From contig JBNJGS010000002.1 in the NCBI GenBank assembly GCA_051747965.1, positions 17,794 to 81,793 of the forward strand: a stretch of 64,000 bases of DNA, in the 5' to 3' direction. The stretch's first letter is position 1, and every line of letters begins with the position of its first letter. The notes below the pieces were generated by a model. The model saw nothing but the letters and a program-made list of their open reading frames with translations. It did no database searches and was not told the DNA's origin. This DNA comes from JAQIBY01 sp051747965 (lineage in GTDB: Bacteria > Bacteroidota > Bacteroidia > Bacteroidales > ML635J-15). This document shows positions 8,409 to 19,300 of the stretch, one piece after another. The translations under genes were made by a program, and so were the position numbers.

Positions 8409-9662
8409 ATGAGCCGGATTCTATACAGCACAGCAATATATATATACGGTGCATTGATAAGAATCGCCGCGTTGTTTCATCCCAAAGCCAGGGCTTTCAT
8501 TCGGGGAAGAAAAAACTGGACATCCGAATTAAAGGAACTTACAGGCAATAATGATGATTGGATCTGGATACATTGTTCTTCTCTTGGAGAGTTTGAGCAG
8601 GGACGACCTGTTATAGAAAAGATCAAAAAAGAACATCCCGGTCAGGCTATACTTCTGAGTTTTTTCTCTCCCTCCGGCTATGAAGTAAAAAAAGATTACG
8701 AACATGCTGATGCAGTGGTTTATATGCCATTGGACACGGCACGGAACGCCAGGAGATTTGTCAATATCGTAAAGCCCCGTGCAACTTTGTTTATCAAATA
8801 TGAATTCTGGTATCATCACCTGCGCCATCTTCATAAGGCAGGAATTCCCATCTATCTGATATCAGCAAGTTTTCGAAAATCACAGATATTTTTTCGCTGG
8901 TATGGTGGATTTTTCAGGCGCATGCTGACATTTTACGATACAATATTTGTACAGGACAATCGCTCTGCCAAATTGCTATCCGGCATAAATACCGATACAA
9001 GGATTTCCGGTGACACGCGTTTTGACCGCGTTTGGGAAATCACTCATGAAAACTGGCCCGGGAATGATGTCAGATATTTTGCTGAACAGGCAGGTAAGGT
9101 TTTGGTGGCAGGCAGCACATGGCTTCCGGATGAGGAAATCATTGAAAACACCCTGGAACATTTTCCGGATATGAAATTGATACTCGCTCCCCATGAGACA
9201 GATCAAACACGCATAGTAAAAATACAGGATATTTTCCGGAACCATCAGCTTTGCTGTCTTTCTGCTTCTGATCCCGAAAATCTGAAAAATTGCAGGATAT
9301 TGATTGTTGACAGCATCGGCCATCTCGCAAAAATTTATCGCTATGCTGACTTTGCCTACATAGGAGGCGGGTTTGGCAAGGGTATACACAACACACTTGA
9401 AGCAGCATGCTATGGCTTGCCGGTAATTTTCGGCCCCAATCACCAACGATTCAATGAAGCCGGCGAATTAATCAGGAATAACGCAGCATTCAGCATCAAT
9501 AGTGCAGAAGACCTCCACGCAACTCTTGAAAAATTGTATGTACAGAAAAAAAGAAAAACTGCCGGGGAAAATGCACGCAATTATGTCAAAAATAACCTCG
9601 GTGCCAGTGAAAAAATTCTGCGTACTCTGGAAAAATCTGACGTTTTTTCGAGCCAGATTTGA
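8409..9662 (+). CDS. waaA: 3-deoxy-D-manno-octulosonic acid (Kdo) transferase
   Basis: This 417-aa protein is a GT30-family Kdo transferase, which adds Kdo to the lipid A precursor at the cytoplasmic face of the inner membrane. An N-terminal hydrophobic anchor (ILYSTAIYIYGALIRIAALF) precedes the catalytic HCSSLGEFEQGRPVI segment, whose Glu is the expected base. Further landmarks are IKYEFWYHHLRHL, SGDTRFDRV and the C-terminal nucleotide-sugar site GGGFGKGIHNTLEAACYGLP. I chose the ATG at 8409, 4 bp after the barrel gene stop, over the upstream in-frame start at 8325, which would overlap that gene. Length matches the family (about 420 aa). Confidence 0.95.
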   Translation: MSRILYSTAIYIYGALIRIAALFHPKARAFIRGRKNWTSELKELTGNNDDWIWIHCSSLGEFEQGRPVIEKIKKEHPGQAILLSFFSPSGYEVKKDYEHADAVVYMPLDTARNARRFVNIVKPRATLFIKYEFWYHHLRHLHKAGIPIYLISASFRKSQIFFRWYGGFFRRMLTFYDTIFVQDNRSAKLLSGINTDTRISGDTRFDRVWEITHENWPGNDVRYFAEQAGKVLVAGSTWLPDEEIIENTLEHFPDMKLILAPHETDQTRIVKIQDIFRNHQLCCLSASDPENLKNCRILIVDSIGHLAKIYRYADFAYIGGGFGKGIHNTLEAACYGLPVIFGPNHQRFNEAGELIRNNAAFSINSAEDLHATLEKLYVQKKRKTAGENARNYVKNNLGASEKILRTLEKSDVFSSQI

Positions 9663-10039
9663 ACGTTACAATGCATAGTTTTTCATCCTGTGTGAAAAAT
9701 TAAAATATTGGAAAAATCACAAAATACACTGAATAATAAGCATTTGCCATAACAAACCACTTTGTGGTCAAATTTTTAACATCATATTGTTTATAAGTTC
9801 CATGAAATGATGTTGTATGTGCTGTAATCAAACCGGCTAGAAAGATTTCAAGCATGTTAAAAAAAATATTTGTGTCTGTATATTTTCTTGTTTTACAGTC
9901 ACTTTCAAGCAATTTAAAAAGATGTTGAAAATCCTGTTGATAACCAAAATGGGTAAAAAGAATAATCTCTTTATGGATACTTTATATTAGTGGTGGAAAT
10001 TTTGCCCCGCAAATATCCGCGAACCAAAACCCATTGCTT
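9663..10039. other. Intergenic region upstream of the ribonucleotide reductase gene
   Basis: About 377 bp without a convincing gene. It is very AT-rich and holds a small hairpin (ACCAC-TTT-GTGGT, 9756-9768) and a near-consensus -7 element AAATTTTG about 30 nt before the ATG at 10040. I found no cobalamin riboswitch core, although the downstream enzyme uses adenosylcobalamin. The only frame (minus strand, about 70 codons) has no family character. Confidence 0.5.
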
Positions 10040-12619
10040 ATGTTGACAGAAGAGAAAACATTGAAAAAAGCTGCTATGCAGGAAGATAAAGAGAAGTCAT
10101 ACACTGACGAGGAGGCTTATAGCGCTAGTCTTGAATACTTTAAGGGAGATGATCTGGCCGCACGTGTGTGGATCAATAAATATGCCCTAAAAGATTCTGA
10201 GGGAAAATTGTATGAGCTGACCCCGGATGATATGCACCGGAGATTGGCCAGGGAACTATCCAGGATTGAGCAGAAATATGCCAACCCCATGGACGAAGAT
10301 CATATTTATCAGTTGTTAAAAGATTTCAGATACGTCATCCCGCAGGGTGGCCCGATGTCGGGTATTGGCAATAACCGTCAGATTGTTTCTCTATCCAATT
10401 GCTTTGTCATTGGTCATGAGAAACCAAGTGACTCTTACGGAGGCATATTAAAGATGGACCAGGAGCAGGTTCAATTGATGAAACGCCGTGGTGGTGTGGG
10501 ACATGATTTGTCACATTTGCGCCCCAAAGGCAGTCCGGTAAAAAATTCCGCATTGACTTCCACGGGCATTGTTCCTTTCATGGAGCGCTATTCCAACACA
10601 ACCCGTGAGGTTGCACAGGATGGCCGGCGCGGAGCACTTATGCTGTCGGTTTCCGTCAAGCATCCGGATGCTGAAGACTTTATTGATGCCAAAATGCAAA
10701 CGGGCAAAGTTACCGGCGCCAATGTTTCTGTGAAAATTCATGATGATTTCATGCATGCTGTAAATGAAGACACAGAATACATGCAGCATTTCCCCATAGA
10801 CTCCAAACAACCAAATTATCAGAAAAAAATCAGAGCCAAAGACCTTTGGAACAAGATTATCCACAACGCATGGAAATCTGCAGAACCCGGAATTTTATTC
10901 TGGGACACCATCACCAGTGAGTCGGTTGCAGATTGTTATGCAGATCTGGGCTTTAAAACGGTTTCTACCAATCCCTGCGGTGAGATTCCACTTTGTCCGT
11001 ATGATAGCTGCCGCTTACTGGCCATCAATTTGTATTCCTATGTTGACAAGCCTTTTACCAAAGAGGCGGCATTCAATTTCGACAAATTCAGAGATCATGT
11101 GGCCGCAGCCCAACGCATCATGGATGATATCATCGACCTCGAGGTTGAAAAAATTGATGCCATACTTGCCAAGATTGCCTCAGACCCTGAAGATGGAGAA
11201 ACCAAGAGAACAGAACAAAAGCTGTGGGAAAAGATCAAACAAAAAGCCCTGCAGGGTCGTCGTACAGGCCTTGGCATAACTGCCGAAGGCGATATGCTGG
11301 CTGCACTGAACCTAAGATACGGAACAGATGAAGCTACCAACTTTTCGGAAGAAGTACACAAGACCATCGCAATTGAAGCATACAGGTCTTCTGTAAATAT
11401 GGCAAAAGACCGCGGTGCATTTCAGGTGTTTGATCCCCAACGGGAAAAAGACAATCCTTTCATCAACCGATTGCGTGAACAGGATCCTGAGCTCATTGAG
11501 AATATGGAACAGTGGGGCCGCCGCAACATTTCCCTGCTTACCATTGCCCCGACAGGCACAACCAGCCTCATGACACAAACAAGTTCAGGCATAGAACCGG
11601 TTTTTATGCCTGTTTACAGACGTCGCAGAAAAGTCAATCCCAATGACCCCAATGTTCGTGTTGATTTTGTTGATGAAATGGGTGACAAGTGGGAAGAATA
11701 TGTCGTGTTCCATCCCAAATTTGCTACCTGGCTGAAAGTAAATGGCCATGACCCCGACGCTGTCAGAAAAATGGAAGACAAGGACATTGATAAACTGATT
11801 GAAAAATCACCTTATCACAAAGCAAGCTCAAAAGATGTTGATTATGTACACAAGGTAAGAATGCAGGGCAAAATCCAAAAGTGGGTTGACCACTCCATCT
11901 CGGTTACCATCAACCTGCCGGAAAAAGCCACTGAAGAGCTTGTGGACGAACTATACCGGGAAGCATGGGCAGTAGGATGTAAAGGAGTAACCGTTTATCG
12001 CGAAGGTTCCAGGGATGGTGTCTTGCTGGCGGGCTCCAAGTCTGATAAAAAAGAAGAACGCAAAATCGGCATTAAGCGGCCAAAAGTACTGGAGGCTGAT
12101 GTTGTTCGTTTCCATAACAACAAAGAAAAATGGATTGCCTTTGTAGGACTGATGGATGGCATACCTTATGAAATATTTACCGGACGGGTAGAAGATGATG
12201 TTCTGCCTGTTCCCCAATCTGTCAACAAAGGTCAGATTATTAAAAATAAATCCGAAGACGGTACAAGCCGGTATGATTTCCAATACAAAAACCGGTATGG
12301 TTACAGCACCACATTTGAAGGCCTGTCACATCAGTTCAATACAGAATACTGGAATTATGCTAAACTGATTTCCAGTGTACTCAGATACGGCATGCCGATT
12401 GAGAAGGCAGTAGAACTGGTGGCATCATTAAAACTTGACAGCGAAGCCATCAACACATGGAAAAATGGCGTTGAACGAGCGTTGAAACGTTACATCCCCA
12501 ATGGCACAAAAGCAGCCAAAGAAGGTGCAAAATGTCCGGAATGCAGGGAAAGTGACAGCCTGGTTTACCAGGACGGCTGTGTTATATGCACTTCCTGCGG
12601 ATACTCTAAATGCGGTTAG
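10040..12619 (+). CDS. nrdJ: Adenosylcobalamin-dependent (class II) ribonucleoside-diphosphate reductase
   Basis: This 859-aa enzyme reduces ribonucleotides to deoxyribonucleotides using a cobalamin-generated radical, so it works with or without oxygen. SLSNCFVIG supplies the N-terminal active-site Cys, and STNPCGEIPL carries the conserved NPCGE loop with the radical Cys. RRGGVGHDLSHLRPKGSPV and APTGTTSLMTQTSSGIEPVF are further class II signatures. The C-terminus (CPECRESDSLVYQDG, then CVICTSCGYSKCG) is a cysteine-rich zinc-ribbon-like tail seen in many NrdJ proteins. The ATG at 10040 is preferred over a TTG two codons upstream. It is monocistronic, with a strong terminator downstream. Confidence 0.95.
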   Translation: MLTEEKTLKKAAMQEDKEKSYTDEEAYSASLEYFKGDDLAARVWINKYALKDSEGKLYELTPDDMHRRLARELSRIEQKYANPMDEDHIYQLLKDFRYVIPQGGPMSGIGNNRQIVSLSNCFVIGHEKPSDSYGGILKMDQEQVQLMKRRGGVGHDLSHLRPKGSPVKNSALTSTGIVPFMERYSNTTREVAQDGRRGALMLSVSVKHPDAEDFIDAKMQTGKVTGANVSVKIHDDFMHAVNEDTEYMQHFPIDSKQPNYQKKIRAKDLWNKIIHNAWKSAEPGILFWDTITSESVADCYADLGFKTVSTNPCGEIPLCPYDSCRLLAINLYSYVDKPFTKEAAFNFDKFRDHVAAAQRIMDDIIDLEVEKIDAILAKIASDPEDGETKRTEQKLWEKIKQKALQGRRTGLGITAEGDMLAALNLRYGTDEATNFSEEVHKTIAIEAYRSSVNMAKDRGAFQVFDPQREKDNPFINRLREQDPELIENMEQWGRRNISLLTIAPTGTTSLMTQTSSGIEPVFMPVYRRRRKVNPNDPNVRVDFVDEMGDKWEEYVVFHPKFATWLKVNGHDPDAVRKMEDKDIDKLIEKSPYHKASSKDVDYVHKVRMQGKIQKWVDHSISVTINLPEKATEELVDELYREAWAVGCKGVTVYREGSRDGVLLAGSKSDKKEERKIGIKRPKVLEADVVRFHNNKEKWIAFVGLMDGIPYEIFTGRVEDDVLPVPQSVNKGQIIKNKSEDGTSRYDFQYKNRYGYSTTFEGLSHQFNTEYWNYAKLISSVLRYGMPIEKAVELVASLKLDSEAINTWKNGVERALKRYIPNGTKAAKEGAKCPECRESDSLVYQDGCVICTSCGYSKCG

Positions 12620-12648
12620 TTAGCTGAATAAAAATATTTTTGACAATG

Positions 12649-12687
12649 AAAAAAGGACAGAGAAGTAAGTATCTGTCCTTTTTTTTT
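12649..12687 (+). terminator. Rho-independent terminator after nrdJ
   Basis: GGACAGA (12655-12661) and TCTGTCC (12672-12678) form a 7-bp stem, extended by an A-run on the left and a run of nine T on the right. Confidence 0.9.
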
Positions 12688-12749
12688 AATCCTGCTGGTA
12701 TGTCAGAATAGAATTGCTATTTTTGCTTTTTCTATCAGCATTTTACACT

Positions 12750-13334
12750 ATGTATGAGTATATCAAAGGACGTATCAGCGAGTTGAATCCCAGTTATGCC
12801 GTGATTGAAAACAACGGCATCGGCTGGTTTCTGCACATATCGGTCAACACCTATTCCAAGCTCAAAGAGGGTCAGGAATGTATGCTGTTCCTGCATCATG
12901 TTGTCAGAGAGGATGCAGAAATATTGTTTGGTTTTGACACAAAAAATGAGCGTGAAATTTTCAGGCTGTTGATAAGCGTCAATGGGGTTGGCCCCAACAC
13001 AGCACGCACAATGATATCAACGCTTTCACCTGATGATATGATTCAGGCCATTCAGACAGACAATGTCAGTCAGCTAAAAAGCATCAAGGGCATCGGCCTC
13101 AAAACGGCACAGCGCATCATTGTTGATTTGAGAGACAAGATTGCTGAAAAAACAGCAGGCATAGAAGACAAATCTGTAGCAAGAGACAATACAATTGAAA
13201 AAGAAGCGTTTGAAGCATTAGTTATGTTGGGTTTTAACAAAAAGCAAGTTGAGAAAGCTTTGAAAAAAGTCATCTCCGCAGAACCCGATATTACAGTGGA
13301 AAAACTGGTGAAAATGACATTGAAGCAACTTTAA
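12750..13334 (+). CDS. ruvA: RuvA, Holliday junction branch-migration subunit
   Basis: This 194-aa protein binds four-way DNA junctions and loads the RuvB motor. The N-terminal OB fold starts MYEYIKGRISELNPSYAVIENNGIGW. The two helix-hairpin-helix motifs are seen as LISVNGVGPNTARTMIS and LKSIKGIGLKTAQRIIVDL, and the C-terminal domain III (about residues 148-194) has the usual EAFEALVMLGFNKKQVEKAL helices that contact RuvB. The frame extends upstream to 12714, but the ATG at 12750 matches the conserved N-terminus. It is followed after 11 bp by sprA, a gene order common in Bacteroidota. Confidence 0.96.
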   Translation: MYEYIKGRISELNPSYAVIENNGIGWFLHISVNTYSKLKEGQECMLFLHHVVREDAEILFGFDTKNEREIFRLLISVNGVGPNTARTMISTLSPDDMIQAIQTDNVSQLKSIKGIGLKTAQRIIVDLRDKIAEKTAGIEDKSVARDNTIEKEAFEALVMLGFNKKQVEKALKKVISAEPDITVEKLVKMTLKQL

Positions 13335-13345
13335 AGATTGCGGAC

Positions 13346-16300
13346 TTGAAGCGAATTTATAAATATCTGACCGACACTCTACTGGCGGGGGGCCTTGCAA
13401 TACTGTTTCTGTTTCCATTTGCAGAAACATCATCTGCATTCAGCCAAAACAACAATGATAGTCCCGCACCTGACACCACATTGCATTCAGCAGATACCAT
13501 TGAAATTGATGAAGTGGATTTGCCATGGGATTTTCAGCCGGACGATAACAACCCCCTCACTGACGATCCCGAATCTCCCCTTTTCGGAACAGACCCGGAT
13601 AACATCAACAGCCAGATTGAATACGATCCGGAATCAGATTCATATGTTTTCAAAAAGACACTGGGCGACTCTCTTGAATTGGGCACACCATACAGCCTTC
13701 CTTTCAGGGATTACATGCAGTACGATTTTGAGCAAGGCATGCAGGATTATTGGCGGCAGCGGGTAGAAAACGCAAATTTTGAAACAAGATCAAGCCTGAT
13801 TCCCAAACTGGAAGTGGGAGGTGAAGCTTTCGACAGAATTTTTGGCAGCAACACCATAGATATTAAACCTCAGGGCTCAGCAGAATTGAGTTTCGGATTG
13901 AATATATCAAAAGTTGAAAATCCCAACCTGCCTGTTAAGCTACAACGAACAACCACCTTTGATTTTGATGAGAAGATTCAGATGAATGTAGTCGGCCAGA
14001 TTGGTGACAAAATGAAACTCAATGTCCAGTATGATACCGAAGCTTCCTTTGATTTTGAAAACTCTGTCAAAATAGAATATACCGGCCATGAAGATGAAAT
14101 CATACAGAAAATTGAAGCCGGGAATGTCTCACTACCTCTTACAGGATCACTGATTCAGGGCAGTCAGTCATTGTTCGGGTTCAAAACCGAGCTCAAATTC
14201 GGGAAACTCACCATGACCAGTATTTTTTCCCAGCAAAAAGGCGAAACAAGCACAATTACAGTTGAAGGCGGTGCCCAGATGCAGGAATATGAAATTGATG
14301 CTGATGAATATGAAAAAGATAAACACTTTTTCCTGGCGCATTACTTCAAGGAAAATTACGATAAATCACTGAAAAACCTGCCTGTTATCAACTCCGGGGT
14401 GAATATCACCAAAGTGGAAGTATGGGTAACCAATACCAGCGGAAATTTTGAGGATGCACGTAACATTGTGGCCTTTACCGATCTTGCAGAATCAAATGAT
14501 GATAACATTCAGAGTGAATACATTACCGGGATTTCACAGACAATGTTGCCAACCGATTCGGTCAACAGTCTTTTTAACATCGAAGAACAATATCCTTCAG
14601 TCAGGGATATTAACCAAATAACTTCTCTTCTTTCCGGTGAACCTTTCAGTATGCAGGGCGGTGTGGATTATCAGAAGATAGAATCTGCCCGGAAGCTGGA
14701 TGCCTCGGAATACACCCTCAACTCACAACTGGGTTACATTTCTCTCAATTCACGTCTGCAATCAGACCAGGTGCTTGCTGTGGCCTTTGAATATACTGTT
14801 GGTGGTGAAACATACCGTGTGGGTGAATTTGCCAATGGTGGTGTCAGTGCACCTGATGCACTTATTGTTAAGTTGATAAAAGGGACCTCACTCACTCCCG
14901 ACCAGACCACCTGGGATTTGATGATGAAAAATATTTATTCCATTGGGGCTTATCAGCTCAGTTCAGAAGATTTTATCCTGGATGTCATGTACCAGAATGA
15001 TAAAACAGGAACAGCCATCAACTATATTCCTGCCGGCGATATTGACCAAACCATATTACTCAGGGTAATGAACCTTGATAATCTCAACCAGCAGAATGAT
15101 CCCTATCCCGATGGGCGATTCGACTTTGTAAATAATATCACCATCAGGCCACAAAATGGCAGGATTATTTTCCCGGTCAGGGAGCCATTCGGGAGTCATC
15201 TCAGGCAGCAAATTACATCCGGAGACCCTGCACTTGATGATGTGGCGGATGAATATGTGTTTCAGGAACTCTACGACTCCACGCAGAGTACAGCACGACA
15301 GATTGCCGAAAAGAATAAGTTTTACATGGCAGGGCAATATAAATCAAGCTCAGGCTCGGAAATCAGGCTCAATGCCATCAACATACCACAGGGCTCAGTA
15401 AAAGTAACGGCCGGCGGCATGGAGCTGACTGAAAACCAGGACTACACAGTAGATTACAACCTTGGCCGGGTAAAAATCATCAACGAAGGCATACTGGAAT
15501 CAGGTACGCCGATCAATATTTCACTGGAAAGCAATTCGATGTTCAGTGTACAAACCAAAACCCTTGTGGGTACACACCTGAATTATGAGATAAGCAAAGA
15601 TTTTAATCTGGGTGCCACCATATTAAATCTCACTGAACGCCCTCTGACACAAAAAGTAAGCATTGGGGATGAACCCATATCCAATACCATCTGGGGTGTG
15701 AACGGATCATACCGCAGCGAAGTCCCGGAAATCACCAAGGCCATTGACTGGCTGCCTTTTATTGAAACCAAGGAACAATCCACCATTACTCTCACAGGTG
15801 AATTTGCCCATTTGATACCGGGACACTCAAGGGCCATCGAAAAAGAAGGCAATGCTTATATTGATGACTTTGAGGGCAGCGAAACCAGCATTGACATCAA
15901 AATGTTCAATGCCTGGTCGATTGCAAGCACACCTACAGGCCAGGAAAATCTTTTCCCCAATGCTGAACTTATGGACAGTCTTCCCTATGGATTCAACCGT
16001 GCCAAGCTGGCATGGTATGTCATTGATCCACTGTTCCAGCGCAACAACAGTCCGGTAAGTGTGGAACAGCAATCCAGCCATTATGTACGTGAAGTTCAGG
16101 AGCAGGAAATATTCCCCAACAAAGAAAGTGAAACCGGAGCCATCCCTGCCACACTGGCCGTACTCAACCTGGCATATTACCCAAATCTTAAAGGCCCATA
16201 CAACTACAATACAGATGAATTAAATCCGGATGGTACCTTGATGAATCCCGAAAAACGTTGGGGCGGGATTATGCGTGAGCTCTCAACAAATGACTTTGAA

Positions 16301-19300
16301 GAAGCCAATATTGAATATATCGAATTCTGGCTAATGGATCCCTTTGTTGAGGATGAAAACAATCCCGGTGGTGATTTGCTTATCAACCTGGGTAGTGTTT
16401 CAGAAGACGTTTTGAAAGATTCCAGGAAATCATTTGAAAACGGCCTGCCGGCACCGGCTGTGGACAACCCTGTAGATACCACTGCGTGGGGCCTGGTGCC
16501 TCTTGTACAGTCCCTTGTCAACGCATTTGACACTGATCCTGAAAGCAGGGAGGCACAGGATGTGGGACTTGATGGATTGTCATCCGAAGATGAAGTAGAA
16601 TTCTTTGCAGATTACCTCTCTGACCTGGCTGCCAATTATGGCCCAGACTCAGAAGTATATCAACAGGCAGTCAATGATCCCTCACTTGATGACTATCACC
16701 ACTTCAGGGGTGAAGATTATGATGATGAAAACCTGGGGATTCTGGAACGGTACATGGATTATAACGGCCTTGAAGGCAACAGCCCTGTCTCCCAGCCCGG
16801 CGAAGATTACTCCACATCTGCAACATCTCAACCGGATGTAGAAGACATCAACGAGGACAATACCCTGAGCGAAAATGAGTCATATTTTCAATATCGCATC
16901 AGTATCCGCCCCAACGAAATGGAAATCGGCGAAAACTACATAACCGACAAGGTTGAACATAAGGCTGAAATGGCCAATGATCAGGAAAGTGAAGTTACCT
17001 GGTATCAGTTTAAGGTTCCCATTTCCAATTATGATAAAAAAATCGGCCGGATAGAAGATTTTAAATCCATCCGTTTTATGCGTATGATTACCACCAATTT
17101 CTCACAACCAACCATCATGCGCTTTGGTACACTGGATCTGGTTCGTAGCGATTGGAGAAAATACGACAAATCATTCATACAGCCAGGAGAATATATACCC
17201 GATGAACTCACCAAAACACCATTTGAGGTAACTGCTGTAAACATTGAAGAAAATGCAAACAAATCACCGGTCAACTATGTATTGCCACCAGAGATTGATC
17301 GTGTCATTGATCCGCAGAACCCACAGCTCCGCCAACTGAATGAACAGGCAATGGTGCTGAAGGTAATAGATCTTGCCGACGGTGATGCCCGCGCCGTGTA
17401 CAAAAACATTGACATGGATGTCAGAAAATACAGAAAACTGAAAATGTTTATCCATGCAGAAGAAGTGCCCGGTTATGATTTGAATGATGATGACCTGGAA
17501 ATATTTGTCAGATTGGGCTCTGATTATCAGAACAATTATTATGAATATGAATTACCTGTGAAAGTCACCCCCGCCGGCAATTACGACAACGACTCCCCTG
17601 ATGACAGACTGATAGTATGGCCTGAAGAAAACAACCTGGAACTGGAATTTGATTTGCTGCAACTGGTAAAACAAACCCGCAACGATGAAATGCGCTCAGC
17701 AGGGTCAGGTGTTACCCTGACCCGCCTGTATTCCATGGCTGACGGTGAAAGAACAGTAAGCATCATGGGAAATCCCAACCTCAGCAATGTCCGCACCATC
17801 ATGATTGGCATACGCAACCCCAAGAAACAAACAGCAGCTGATCATGACGACGGTATGGAGAAAACAGCAGAAATCTGGGTCAATGAACTTCGTCTTACTG
17901 ACTTTGATGAAAAAGGCGGCTGGGCTGCACGTGCCAGGATGACTACAAAGCTTGCAGACTTTGGCTCCATCACTGTAACAGGAGAGACATCCAAGCCCGG
18001 ATTTGGAAGCATTGAGCAAAAGGTCAGTGAACGCCAGAAAGAAGAAATCAATTCATACAACATTTCTTCCAATCTGGAATTGGGCAAATTTTTCCCGGAA
18101 AAGACTGGTGTCAGAATTCCTATGTATGTCAGCTACTCCGAGTCTGTCAGCAATCCCGAATACAATCCGCTGGATCCCGACATCCCGTTTAAAGTTGCTC
18201 TAAACGACCCCAACCGGCCACAGGAGGAAAAAGATTCCATTAAGCGCATAGCCCAGGATTACACACAGCGAAAAAGCCTCAACTTTACCAATGTAAAGGT
18301 GAATAAGATGAAAGGTCAACCGAAAATTTACGACCTTTCCAACTGGTCAGTGAGCTATACTTACAATGAGATTTTCAACCGGAACATCAATACGGAATTT
18401 GACACCAGGAAAGACATTTCAGGAGCCATCAATTACAATTACAATGCTACGCCTGAAAATGTGGAACCGTTCAAGAATGTGAGCTTTCTGAACAAACCGG
18501 CATTCCGTCTGATCAAAGATTTTAACTTTTACTATCTGCCCTCACAGTTGAGTTTCCGTACAAACCTCAACCGTCAGTACAATGAAAGTCAAACACGAAA
18601 TATCAACAATCCGTACATGCAGATTCCACTGAACGTAAATAAGAATTTTAACTGGATCAGGCAGTACGACTTTAAATACAACTTTTCCCGCAGTCTGAAA
18701 TTTGACTTTTCTGCCACCAACAATGCCAGGATAGACGAGCCTGAAGGCCGCCTCTGGGAAGGAGATCCATACTATGAACAAAAGATGGATACAATCTGGA
18801 CTAACCTGAGAGATTTTGGCCGCAATACGCAGTATAACCACAGTCTCAATCTGAATTATCAGTTGCCAATCAATAAAATACCAATTCTAAGCTGGGTATC
18901 TGCCAATGCACGTTATAATGGAAATTACGACTGGATTGCCGGCCCAATTACTGCTGACACAATTGAACTGGGAAATACCATACAGAACAACAATACCATG
19001 ACCCTGAACAGTCAGTTCAATCTGATGTCCCTGTACAACAAAATCGATTATCTGAAAAAAGTAAACCAGGAATACAAGGGCAGAAAACGGAGAAGACCAC
19101 AAAAACCGGAAATGGAGACAGTCACATACACTGAGGATGTGAAATCTCTGGAAAAAGAAAAGCGCAAACGGATTGTCCATAAGCTAAAAACAGAGAATGT
19201 TACGGTCAAAGCCACCAACAAAAAGGGAGCTGTAGTACCTGGTGATACAAGGATAGTTGATGACAAAATTGTGTTTTTCACACCGCGGGAAGATTCTGAC

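Noticed and set aside
9700..9912. Minus-strand frame of about 70 codons in the region upstream of nrdJ
   Set aside because: Low-complexity AT-rich sequence with no family character, no promoter and no operon partner.
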